Assembly (NCBI RefSeq): GCF_016906535.1 | Contig: NC_057379.1 | Span: 682,001-746,000 of the forward strand | Reading direction: 5' to 3' | DNA from: Rhizoctonia solani | Lineage: Eukaryota > Basidiomycota > Agaricomycetes > Cantharellales > Ceratobasidiaceae | Length of the DNA: 64,000 nt | Part shown: piece by piece, positions 23,477 through 34,489 of the stretch | How positions within the stretch are numbered: position 1 is the first letter of the stretch | Layout: each line of letters opens with the position of its first letter | Notes under the pieces: model-generated | The model's input: the letters and a program-made list of their open reading frames with translations, nothing else | Database searches by the model: none | Told to the model about the DNA's origin: nothing | Program-made: the position numbers and the translations under genes

Positions 23477-25330
23477 TCAGAACACTTCCTTCTCTCGCCT
23501 CTCCAAGATTGCCGCTCGCAGGCCTGGCAACTCAGCAGCAAGATCAACTTCCTCACCCTCTTGCCACCTCATCAACGCCCATTCACGGACATAGGGCGAG
23601 ACCTTCATATACCGTTTGCTCGCGTACTTTTTCCAGAAAGCTTCGTGCTTGATAGGTTCCAGCATGTAATTGAGCATGATGTTCGCGGGTTCAATAAGGT
23701 CCTTTTCACGGTAAGTCGAGTAATGGATCAAATTGCCGTTCTGTAGACATGAACAAATTATGGTCAGAGGCTAAAATGACAGGTAGGCTCGAACGGACTT
23801 ACCCATGGGTCACGGTCTAGAATAAGACGAGCGAGCCACAATGAAGTAGCGGCGATTTGGCTTGGTGGAAACGGAAGAAGACGGTGGTCAACGCAGGCTA
23901 TTTCAACGAAAAATTTGCCAACACTGCGAGTCTGATCGTCAAAGTCTTCGGCCTTGCTAACGCGGCGAAGGAAAGTCATGACATTGGGGTAGCTGCAATC
24001 CCACCCTAAAACGCGGAGCACGTACTGCTCGGCATCGAGGATGTCCTTCTCAGTGTACGCCGAGTCGGCGCACTCAACAAAGTGTTTAACTGAGGGCGCC
24101 ATGATTTCCTCGTACTTCGCCGCAATGAACATGCAAGTAACGCCGACAAGTTGAAGCCGAGAAAGGGAAACGACACGGATAGATAGCATCCGGTCGACGA
24201 GATGCATTGCAAGGTATAGAGTTTCCGGAAGGAGGCGGAACCGGGCATGGACCTGGATCAGCCAGTCACCTAGAATACCACGCATGCCCCAGTTGAGCTC
24301 TTTTTGCTTCTCAATATAGTTCGGGTTAAGCACTTGGGCATGTTTGCGCTAAATAGAGGCTTCAGACGGATTTAAAGACCAGAACAACAACCAGCTTACC
24401 TCGATTTCTAACATGTAGTCGAAGATATCCACGACATACTCGCTAACCATCAATGGATCGCCATCATCATCCTTATCAAGATCAGTCCATGGCTCTTCCA
24501 CTTCAATAGAGTCAGGGCCTTGAGACTTTTCTTTGATATGAGCAACGGCACGAGATGCTTCCTCAGCGTCTAAGGAGCTTGTGCGACGTCGCTTATAAGC
24601 AGGACCCTCTGGTTCATCTTCGGGTGTAGGACGATGGGCACCAGACGTCGAAGGAGGAGCAGCAGGGAGGCTTGCCTCGGAAGTGGTGGTAGTAGCTGCG
24701 CGAGCCGATTGAGTGCGCAAGAGGCGAGTGCCCGCAGCAGAAACTGCACGTCGACCAGTGACTTGAGCAGTAGTAGCTGTAGAGGGATGTGCAGGAACAG
24801 ACGATGTTGAAACAGTACGAGCGGAAATGCGGCGTGAGAACCGTGGCCGGTCGGTCTCTTCGGATGTCGCTTTAGATGCATCGACTTCCATAACCTCCTC
24901 GTGCTTGCCAGAGACCGAAGACACACTCTCGCTGCGCTTGTGCAGGGGGTCCTTGCCCTTACCGAGGGGCTTACCATCCTTATCTTTAGGTATTGTCTTT
25001 GCTTTATTCTTGTTCGTAAGTTCGCCCAGCGCATCGCGCTTGCGCTTTGCGGCGTCGAGAGCACGGTTCGAAGTGGTTTCAGTCTTATCTTTATTGGCAG
25101 TCAAGGCAGGTCGGCGGGTGGTAGCGGCAGCGGCGGTCTTGACAGGTACCGACACAACCGCTACGGGCTTGGCAGATCCGCGAGTGGTCCTTGTAGCAGA
25201 CGCATTCTCATCGAGGTGTGTTCGGGTGAGTCGCGTTGTTCGACGCGCCTGCATAGTCACGTGATGTCAGAATGAGCAATCCAACATAGGGTGCCGAGTG
25301 AATACTCACGGGGACGTTAGCAGAAGACAT
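23477..25330 (-). CDS. G2/mitotic-specific B-type cyclin
   Basis: Four exons (25310-25330, 24400-25248, 23803-24348, 23477-23740) join in frame to 560 codons. The first exon codes only seven residues, MSSANVP. The destruction box RDALGELTN at residues 78-86 fits RxxLxxxxN, the APC/C degradation signal. A long Ser/Thr/Ala-rich and basic region precedes DPLMVSEYVVDIFDYMLEIE, then the cyclin box MRGILGDWLIQVHARFRLLP, LYLAMHLVDRMLS, LVGVTCMFIAAKYEE and the C-domain LGWDCSYPNVMTFLRRVSKA. It would bind and activate Cdc2/CDK1 for mitotic entry. The APC/C activator Cdc20 that recognises such boxes is encoded at 37.6 kb. Plus-strand frames opposite this gene are shadows. The usual Val in MRGILVDWL is Gly here. 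Confidence 0.93.
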
Positions 25331-26514
25331 AGTTCGGTCTAGTTAGTGATAATACAGCCTTATTTCTGGACGTAGGGGGGAGTGAAACAAATGCAGGGAA
25401 TAAGGGGAGACAGGACAAATTAGTAAAGAGCCGAACCCCCCGATGACAACGCACGAACTTTTACTCGACGAAGAGATTAGGAGTGCAACCCGGTCTAGCT
25501 ACTGAAAGTAATACAACGGTGGGTACTTGGAAACAACCCGTACGATGGACCCGAACTGTGATTCGATGTTCACTAAGCCAAACTTGATATCAGCCAAAAT
25601 ACTGATGTTGCATGGATCTGTTGGCTCACCTGAAGCAACAGAATGTGGGATTGGAGCTTGGGAAAGGATGTAATGTTGATTGTGTGTGTCGCTAAATAGG
25701 GGCAGTGTTTACTCAACACCAGAAGCAAAGAGTGGAAGATGTTGAAGCGAAAGTCAACCAACAGAGCGGAGAGTCTAGTCGAATAGGTACAGTAGGGAGG
25801 TCGGTGCTCAAGCACGCAGAAGGCGGAGGAGTCGCAAAAAGTCAAGTTCCAGACGGACGCAGCAGTGTGGAGGCGGTCGTGCAGAAAGCCTACTTTCCTG
25901 CGCGCCCTTAAGGGTCTCACCCCTGATCACGTGTCGGCTGTCCGCCAACGCCACTCCGCTGGTGGTCCAAGTGCGTTCTCACCTTGACCCGGACTACAAG
26001 GGCGGCCTGGAGGACAATACAGTCTTCGTAGGATCAGGTCTTTTACCCGCCACTGATGATTACGAGTCACATTCTTTGCAAGCACTTTAATCAACTATGA
26101 GGTCACACCCAACCACAAACATAGCTGAAATTTCATTTCAAACAAATGTACACATGGGCCAACGGCAGCAATCCGATACAAGCTTTCCCGGCCGACATAA
26201 CGGCATTCCAGCACATGTATATATGCGTATCTCGTCGTGAAAGATGGGTCGTGCGCTGTCTCTCCAGGCGTGTTAGCTGCAAGAGCCGAGATGGTATAGA
26301 TCCGGAATGAGCGGCGATCACTTGAGGAAGGCACAGGGACATGCTCCAGCTGTACAGTAATGCATTGGTCGAAGTTTATTCTCTAGATAAATCAAGGGCG
26401 ACACATGTCCCATTTAATTACGAATGACTGTGACTCTACTTGCTTAATTCATAAGTTTTGTTTGAATACTGGACGTTTTCGTTACACGGGATGGTATGAT
26501 TCTGTAACTTGAAT
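25331..26514. other. Intergenic with CACGTG box at about 25927
   Basis: The minus frame 25573-25920 and the frames at 26095-26342 lack any motif. A plus-strand stretch from about 25970 reads VRSHLDPDYKGGLEDNTVFV to a stop near 26090 and could be a stray exon, but nothing upstream joins it. Confidence 0.35.
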
Positions 26515-27060
26515 TTAGCTGGGTTGGGGTGCACGTGAGGGAAAAACATCACCTACGAGATCAGGTAGCCAAATACTATCAAGCCGGTCTTCACTCAGGA
26601 ACCCACCTTTGACGTCTCCAGCGTGAATTCTGATATCAAAGGGCACATCTAGTTTGCCAGTTGAAAGTTCAAATCAGAGCCGTTAAAATACGATAATGTA
26701 ACTTACAATCAGTATTCTCAGATTCAATAGATTCAACTGAGGATAATCATTTACAAATCCTTACTCCTCGACCGAATCCACTAATACTGCTAAGTTAGTT
26801 GCGCGTACGGCTCTACTTTTGTGTGCGCAGATTTTGTTCAGAGAGGGCCTGTTGGGGGGGGGGCAGGTTAAGAACTGGTCAGAATATAATGTAATCGCCC
26901 CAAGTATATAATGAATGGCTGCAGTAGACATGTTAGCCTTTTCATGCATTTGCCTCGATAGCAAGTGCCATTGCGCACATCTCCCTAGGCTCCATAAATG
27001 GAATGGCGGTGGTTCTGTGCAATGACGGGAAATTTTCACATATGGTGATATTAGTAGGTG
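26515..27060 (-). CDS. Hypothetical gene, 3' exons only recognised
   Basis: A likely last exon (about 26651 to 26515) reads KLDVPFDIRIHAGDVKGGFL and SEDRLDSIWLPDLVGDVFPS to a stop, with a good acceptor before it and a donor GTAAGTT after DYPQLNLLNLRILI. Upstream blocks FPSLHRTTAIPFMEPREMCA and ATNLAVLVDSVEE lie in changing frames around a run of nine G/C near 26870, where reading breaks. The composition is clearly protein-like, but I do not recognise the family. The 5' end is undefined; the frame at 27137-27469 may or may not belong to it. Confidence 0.35.
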
Positions 27061-27677
27061 TGTTTACCCAGCATGCCAATGCAGTGCACATAGTCTTCCA
27101 AACGGGTCGTAATCGAAGTGAAAGCGCCAGAGTAGATCAGCGCAATTGATCTGAAGGGCTCTCCAAGGAGGACTTTATTGTAATACACTTGGAGATACAC
27201 TCTACCCAAGAAACAATCGACTGAATTATGAGCAAATATGAAAGGAAGTTATATTTCACGAGTTGTATTGGTTGAACATACACGAATCCCTTTTCAAAAG
27301 AAAGGTATGCATTCTCGGTGCAATTTCTCCCAAGGGTGGAGCATTCGTGAAGAACTAGTTTAGTGAATATATATGACTTAAAGCCCAGCTCATGATAGAT
27401 ACAGGAAGTCGTGAGCGATTCATATTTCACATATTTGGGGAATGCATTCATCTTCTCGACCTTTTTCACTGGCCAGAGTCTTGATAGCTTTTTATTGAAA
27501 GGTTAACAATGCTTTTTAGTATCCGATTTTCTCACTGAAGGAGTGTCCGAGCTCATACATGCCGCAGGAACCTTGCGAAACGCATCAACCCTAGGCTATT
27601 ACACGAATAAACATGAGACCTCTATTCAATTACGAAAATGCACAACATTCAACGATCTGCTAAGCTGAAATGCCTAA

Positions 27678-29187
27678 TCACTCCTTGACTGAACCTGCCG
27701 GGCGATCAGCCTGGCCGGCGTCCGCTGAAAGTAGGGATGCGGTCTTCAGAGCCCCTTTATCATTCGATCCGTTCCTCAGCATGTTTTCGATAAAATATTC
27801 GCCAGCCTGTGGATTGGGGATATTGAGCTTCCACATTAGTATAAGTGTGATACAACACACCTTATAGCTGCTCCGAACTAATGGCCCACTCGCAACATAC
27901 GCGAAACCCATATCCTCTGCGCGTTTCTTCCACATCTCAAATTCGGAAGGCTCAACATACCGTGAAACCTTCATGTGTTTCTTCGTAGGGCGCATGTATT
28001 GGCCAAAAGTGACGACATCCACAGAATTAGCCCGCAAAGCTGAAAAATTATCCAGATCAAAACTCAAATTTATAGTTCCACAGAGCCACCCTACCTTTGA
28101 GAGTGTCCGTTACTTGTTCCTCCGTCTCCCCCACACCAAGCATAATCGAAGTCTTTGTAATCTTAACTCCCGATTTTTTCGCATGAGCAAGGACGGCAAG
28201 TGATTGATGGAACTTAGCGCGACGGTCTCTAACGACACAATCAGACCAAGGTGTACCAGCAGCAACATAAGCTCACCGAACGAAAGGCGTAAGCGCCTCG
28301 ACAGTCTCTACATTATGAGCATAAACATCAAGACCACTCTTGGCAACCCGTTCGACACAAGACAAATCGCCTTGGAAATCACCAGTAAGTGCTTCGACAA
28401 GGATCGAGGGAGCCTTATGCTTAATCTTGGCTATTGTAGAGGCAAAATGAGCGGCACCCCCATCAGCAAGGTCTGCAAGTGATAGGATGACAATGAGCAT
28501 ATCAATAATCGCAACCAGAGGCGGTCCTCAACGTAGCTCACCATCGCGATCAACGCTGGTTAAAACAATGTATCCTAATCCCCATCGACTGATAGCCTCG
28601 GCCGTGTTTTCTGGCTCGTGGGGATCCAATGGAGGGGGTGTCCTTGATGTCTTGACCGAGCAAAACCGACATCCTCGCGTGCAAGTATCTCCCATGAGCT
28701 ACCCATCAAGACCGGAGTGAGTCGATTACTAACCAAAATATTAAAGAGTAAGCCCACCATGATCGTCGCAGTCGCAGCTTTTTTTCCACCTCCCCAACAG
28801 TCGCCAATGTTTGGACAACGCGCCTCTTCACACACGGTATGAAGACCAAGCCCTCGAAGGTCTTTCTTAATATTTGTGTAAGATTGCCCAGTAGGGATTT
28901 TGGTCTTGAGGTGAGATGGGAGGCGAGGCCTTGAGAAAGTTAAAAAGCATGATTTCATGATTTTATGTGTGTGCTTACTGAGATGTATTACCTAGTGTTA
29001 CTTTCGAAGGCCCAGATTCGTCAAGATCAACATTATCCGCCACAAAATCGTCAAGCGAGGGTCCAACCGCGAGTCGTTCGGAGAAGGTAGAAGCAACCTT
29101 AGGTGCAGAAGTAGCCAGAGACCTCGACGGAATATTTAAAAAACGTCTCGATATGTGGAAGGCCAGGCAGGCCACATTAGTTTGCAT
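27678..29187 (-). CDS. Lipoyl synthase, mitochondrial
   Basis: Seven exons (28979-29187, 28758-28929, 28542-28698, 28277-28472, 28095-28228, 27861-28039, 27678-27806) total 392 codons without a break, giving 391 residues. The N-terminus [20 protein letters not shown] is a mitochondrial presequence. The auxiliary 4Fe-4S cluster ligands are C103, C108 and C114 ([13 protein letters not shown]); the radical-SAM ligands are C133, C137 and C140 ([16 protein letters not shown]). Further family marks are [41 protein letters not shown] and FGQYMRP, and a C-terminal RSSY whose Ser ligates the auxiliary cluster. The enzyme inserts two sulfurs into octanoyl groups on the E2 and H proteins of mitochondrial complexes. 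An upstream in-frame Met at 29331 would precede the presequence and cross a CACGTG box, so 29187 is preferred. Yeast counterpart: LIP5. Confidence 0.96.
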
Positions 29188-30339
29188 GGTGGCGAAATGG
29201 CAAAGATGTGTATGGACCGAGGCCAAGATCGGCGAGTTGACTAATGAGCCACGTGATCGGGATGGCTCCTCAAAATGCACTAGTTCTCCTATTCGTTTAT
29301 TAGATACCTTACCAAGTTTTATTAGAGCCATGCAACATATATTCCGTTCCCTAATTATAAGGACTACATGAATATGGATTCTTGGTCAAAAATCGATTAC
29401 AACAGAGACGGGAGCTACGTGTAAACAAGGCAAATCGCTAACAAGGTGTTAAGTTGGGGCTTGCCAGTTACATTATCCGGAGCCATATACCAGATTCACT
29501 CCACATTGATTCGCTTCCTTTGACAAAGTACTTGGATTTCTTCAGATACGATACAGGTGCTTGATTCACGTGTTACTGTCCTGTCCTATGCAATCAGTGC
29601 ATATACAGTAATATTAATAGAACCATTTATTCCTATTGGTGTCGTTGGCACGTGAGGTGCGAGGTCGTGCAGTGGTGTACAAAAAGAATGGATACTATGA
29701 AGGGGAGTGGGGTAAATACAATGTGTGAGTGTGAACTGGGATGGAAACGGTACGAAGAGGGGGCCGCTGGGGTCACGTTAGCGACGCCGGTAGGAAAAAC
29801 CGAGGCACCAAGATGCGAGAGAGGCTCGCGGGTCGGGTGGTCATACATGCTAGCTGTGAAGAGGCGGGGCGGGACGGAAAGAAATAACGAGGGGCAGCGT
29901 GAGGCTCTGGTGTAGAGGTTGGGGTCTCAGCTGAACAGGGTCACGTCCTGTCGAACGGGACCGGGGAGGTACGACGACCCCGGTAAACAAGTCCGTGCTG
30001 TGACTCCTTGCCAGCTCCGAGCCACACCGTACAATTTCTGACCTTAGCTGCACGATCAGATATAAGCGATTTGTACTAAGACAGGGCAATGTTTCTACCT
30101 GGACGGGACATCATCCGATTACAGGTTGGACGTTGTGAAAAATTCACTTAGCAATACTGCATTTCTTTTCGGCAATAGCGCTATCTTTATATATAACCAA
30201 GCTAACCCCGTTATTGTTACATGTGGTCAATACTATAACTCTGTGGTATAATCGCTCTATTTTTCTGATCAATCTGATTATACGCCCCCAAAAGTAGATA
30301 TGACTTACATCAAAACAACCTTGGCAGATTGTGTCTTAT
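29188..30339. other. Intergenic upstream of lipoyl synthase
   Basis: Promoter space of the lipoyl synthase gene. Frames at 29652-29915 and 29850-30089 overlap on opposite strands and show no motif. CACGTG occurs at 29250-29255 and again near 29570 and 29650. Confidence 0.4.
29250..29255. promoter_or_regulatory. CACGTG box, lipoyl synthase promoter
   Basis: Palindromic CACGTG followed by AT (CCACGTGATC) lies 63 bases upstream of the lipoyl synthase start. The same core occurs upstream of Cdc20, the two mitoribosomal genes and Prp3. In fungi this core binds bHLH factors such as Cbf1; binding here is inferred. Confidence 0.5.
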
Positions 30340-30717
30340 TCATTTGCGACTCTTGTACTCTTTGGTAAGTTGAATCTTTGTGCAGAACTCCTCATTGGGA
30401 TCCAACATATCGAGTTCAATTTCCTCTCCGTCGTTCAAGAATTTTCCTTTGAAACAGTAATACTCGTCCAAAACTCCCCCTGCGCTGCCTAGCACGAAAT
30501 CTGTATTGTTCAGCATGCTAATCCGAGGAACAATACTCGTAAACTCCCGGTTGATGACTCCATTAGCATCCTTTGCAAATGAACTGAGGACAAAGCACTG
30601 TGCATTATTGCGGATCCCTGCCGGGAAAACCATGTAAAAAGGAGTCGTTGGTCTAGAGTGTGGGTACGCCAGACGGCCATAGTACACTCCCGCATCAATT
30701 TGTAGGTTGGATGACAT
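30340..30717 (-). CDS. Hypothetical protein, about 125 residues
   Basis: One uninterrupted frame. A Met at 30717 starts MSSNLQIDAGVYYGRLAYPH; an earlier Met at 30768 is possible. It continues FYMVFPAGIRNNAQCFVLSS and ISMLNNTDFVLGSAGGVLDE, ending in a basic KEYKSRK. Alternating hydrophobic strands suggest a small beta-rich fold. No signal peptide, membrane helix or known motif; no neighbour suggests a role. Confidence 0.45.
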   Translation of the reverse strand: MSSNLQIDAGVYYGRLAYPHSRPTTPFYMVFPAGIRNNAQCFVLSSFAKDANGVINREFTSIVPRISMLNNTDFVLGSAGGVLDEYYCFKGKFLNDGEEIELDMLDPNEEFCTKIQLTKEYKSRK

Positions 30718-30768
30718 GGTAGCGTGGGAAGGTACTTTTTGCGAGACTTTCCTGTAAGCAGGGCTCAA

Positions 30769-31985
30769 GGATTAGGATATTAGTAGTACTTGGTATTCCA
30801 CTCACCACTTGCAACGCAAATACAAGAGTGGTGGGTAACCAGGGAGGATAACGGTGTTTATCTAAAACCACTAGATTCCCCTATCCTTAAAGGATAGTTC
30901 TCATCCGGAGGTTGATAAATTCAAACAGATTTGGGTAAGGAAGGCGTCATCCATTGGTTACTAACTGACCATGGAACCGCGTTTTTTTTGGTAAGCGCTA
31001 AGGCTGCTTTTGACACTAGAGGCTTGTTTTCTCTACTAGAGTTTGAGCCATCAGGAGATATGATTATCATAACGCTGTCTTTTACATGTGGCAACGTATA
31101 CTTATTGGTGTCACGGTTGGTGTCGTCTTACTGTGATCTCATTTGAAACGTTAGCAACAATCCCCACAATAGTTCACCGCACGCTCCTCTGTGATGCATC
31201 AGATAGCGCAATGTGCGTTCACAATCTCTAGATGCAGTAATATTGCTCCTGCGCAAAAGCTTGATGTGGAGCTATTTGACTGATCGTTTCTCTAGCTTGT
31301 GCGGCTTACTATCTGATGAGTGGCCGGTATATTGGCAAACTCGTTGTAGCATCCCAAAGCGAGAATCGATGGCTTCCCGTAGGCGTTATGAATAAGCTAT
31401 CTTATCGTAATGCTTTTCCAGAATGTGAGTGACATCATCGGATAGTTGCCCGTAAGATGCGAACGCTATTCTATCTTATCTTGACCAAATCTCGAACATG
31501 CAAACTAAAAAATCATTCATGATTAGAGGGCTCAAATCGAGTTGCCCCACGCCCGTACCCATGGTTCGGCTATGTTTGTGATTGGGTTTACTGGCAGTAC
31601 CGTGGCTAAATTTAATACATTTCATGGAAAGCTCAGATTGGATATGAACCTTGCACCTGGTTGCCTGTAGCTATGGCCGTTTTTCGAGAAAAATCCAACC
31701 TTTACATCCAGACGCTAGTTATATGCTAAGCATATTGAGCGTATATTCCAAGTTTTTAGGTATGCATTCTTCATTCTTGAATCTTACGCGATTGGCACTC
31801 TATGTTTGCTCCTCATTTTGTAATAATGGCATCCCGATCATAATACCATATTCAGTGTATACACACGTGTTAGTCCTGTTATAGGACAAAAATCTTAAAT
31901 ACCCCATACCTCATGGTGGGCTGCTGTCGCTCCAAATATCCCACCCACCACGTACTTGTAAACTTGTATATATAGTGAATACGGG
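30769..31985. other. Intergenic upstream of the WD40-kinase
   Basis: Frames at 30931, 31213 and 31651 (60-77 codons) show no support. The last 100 bases before 31986 hold the TATA-like run TATATATAG, about 15 bases upstream of the start codon region. Confidence 0.4.
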
Positions 31986-34366
31986 ATGTCTCGTAATGCA
32001 TCAGGAGAGGATCCATTGGGATTAATCACCCACGGTTAGTGCGCCCGTTTACGACATCGTCGTCCACGTTAATCTGTCATTAGAGGGACATGAAAGTTTT
32101 GTCTATTCAGTAGCATTCTCCCCCGATGGAAAATCGGTTGCATCAGGGTCCGAGGACAAGACCATTCGTATTTGGGGCGCATACGAGCCGACTCCTATAG
32201 GCAACCCTTTCAAGGGACACACTGCTGGCGTATGTTCAGTAGTATACAGCCCTCTCGGCGACATGATTGCCTCTGGATCGCTTGATCATACAATCCGTCT
32301 GTGGGATATCAACACCAAGCAGCAAATAGATGAACCGCTCAAGGCCCATAGTGGCTGCGTAAACTCGATTGCTTTCTCTCCTGGTGGTAAATTTATCGCC
32401 TCAGGATCTGTTGATAAAAGTATACGACTATGGAACATAGACACTCGACTCACTTCCAATACGTTCTGGGGCCACAATAAGGGGATTCGCTCTGTTGATT
32501 TCTCACCAAATGACAATCAATTTGCGTCAGGGTCTGGGGACTTTACGATACGTGTATGGGATACCGAAAGTGGAAAACCAGTCGGAAAACCCTTCATGGG
32601 GCACCATGATGTGGTACACTCAGTCTCTTACGCTCCCAACGCTAATCAAATCGCCTCGGGCTCATCCGACGGCACTTTACAACTCTGGGATGTTCGTAGT
32701 GGAATGTCGGCAGTCAACCTATGCCGGGGGAAAAACGAATCAATTTTTTCAGTCTCATACTCTCCTAGTGGCGTATGGATTGCGTCTGGATCAATTCGTG
32801 GTACAGTATGTGTTTGGGATATACGAAACAGAGGATTAGTGGCCGACAAATTCAATAAACATACCGATTGGGTGAGAACAGTGAAGTTTTCGCCATGGGG
32901 GAACAGGATTGTTTCAGGTTCTGGTGATCAAAAAGTAATGGCCTGGAATGTAGTAGAGAGTCTTCGGAGCTCTGTGGGATTAATCGGCCGCGATACGGTA
33001 GGCAATCCGTAGTTTGTCCTTGCCCTGGATCTGATATTTAGACAGTCTATCCATCTGATATTTGCCACACTATTAGAGCACGGATGCGCCAATCTTACTT
33101 CTCAGATAGATCTGGAGCGGGGTTTTACCCTAGTCCCAGTAGGTGGAGGTTTTGGCGACATCAGAGTCGGTAGACTGCGCGATAAAACTAGGGTAGCCCT
33201 CAAAACACTGCGCACACCACCGTCTGGGCAATCCAGTGATAAATTACTTAAGGTGAATTTTGCTCCTTGGTTTACGGGTAAAATTTGACCAGCATCAATC
33301 CTAGCATGCGGCCCAAGAAATACACTTGTGGTCAAAGATGAAGCACGAGAACATCCATAGACTTTTAGGAGTAATTATATTTGAGGGTCACTATCTTGGA
33401 ATGATCTCCGAATGGATGGATAATGGGAACTTATATAATTATATGCTCAAGCATCCCGAGTTTGATCGGTGCAAAATGGTAAGTCAGTCAGACTGGTTGG
33501 TCCAATCCTTCTTATCTTAGTGCTAGTGCATACAAATTACATCGGGTATCGAGTACATGCATCAATCCCAAGCGGTACGGTCATTTTGACTTTAGGGCCA
33601 TGTGATCCTTGAATTGCTTTTTATCATTCTGAACTTTGCAGTGGCATGGGGATTTAAAGGCGGTCGGTAGAATTAAGGCAAAGGTGCACTGAATGACAAA
33701 TTCTAACACAACTTCCGGTCTTTTTGTAGATGAATGTGCTTGTATCCTCAGAAGGTATCCCTAAATTGACCGATTTCGGCATATCGACAATTTCGACGGC
33801 CAGTATCGCCTTCAGCACAACTACATCCGCACTCTCTTTCAGCTACAGATGGGCAGTACGTACCCCAAGTACGATGTGGGCATAACTATATATACCGACC
33901 AAACATAGGCTCCAGAGCTACTACAAGAGTCTCCAAAAAGTGAAAAATCGGATATATATGCGTTAGGAATGGTAAGTAGTGTAATATTTATTAACTCTAG
34001 GCATAACTTAATATGTATGTTTGATTCAGACAATGCTTGTGAGATACACCATGCTGTTTATTTCTGGCGGTCTTTCATAACACAAGTTACGGACAGGAGG
34101 TCTATACGGGCGAATTCCCATATCGCGAAATCGTATCCGACATGGCACTCGGATTAAAAGTACTGCAGGGTGTCCATCCGGATCGTCCACTAGACAAAAT
34201 AAATGACGATCAGCAAGGAGATCGAGTGTGGAGGCTTCTGCTGAGCTGCTGGAGTAGTACCCCAGGGTCTCGCCCTTCGGCGTTGCAAGTGCGCCAATTG
34301 GTAAGCTCATTGTTAATAGCCTGTCGACAGAAATTCACATATCACTCGGATTTAAAAGTTAGTTGA
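31986..34366 (+). CDS. WD40 propeller fused to a TKL-like protein kinase
   Basis: Ten exons join without a frame break: 31986-32034, 32084-32997, 33046-33252, 33305-33478, 33527-33574, 33642-33662, 33730-33855, 33909-33971, 34030-34038 and 34097-34366, about 626 residues. Residues 17 to about 310 form seven WD40 repeats (the first is [20 protein letters not shown]; units end ..SGS.D.TIRLWD), enough for one closed propeller. The kinase follows directly: VGGGFGD (Gly loop), VALKTL with K374, WHGDLKAMN (catalytic loop, D468 and N473), TDFG (D486) and APE (516). All key catalytic residues are present. Two exons are tiny (21 and 9 nt) and code for the catalytic loop WHGDLKA and for TML. In this fungal lineage such kinases are numerous and often annotated as tyrosine-kinase-like; the WD40 half resembles HET-E-type propellers. 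The fusion rests on a phase-0 intron of 48 nt (32998-33045). Two separate genes would need a stop and new start there. Confidence 0.82.
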
Positions 34367-34489
34367 CATGTCTTCGGAGATAGCGTGAGTTCGAGTGGAT
34401 AGTGTCCTTACCATCGCAGGCAAGTGTGCCGAGTAATCGTAGGGTATACAGATACGCTGATGATATAATACGTGCATCAGTTGTGTGAA

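Noticed and set aside
24827..25275. Long plus-strand frames opposite cyclin B
   Set aside because: They are shadows of the Ser/Ala/Arg-rich N-terminal exon; no motif, and cyclin B is certain on the other strand.
33521..33526. In-frame TAG at the start of kinase exon 5
   Set aside because: The acceptor is the second AG (TTAGTGCTAG), which removes the stop and restores the kinase frame [12 protein letters not shown].
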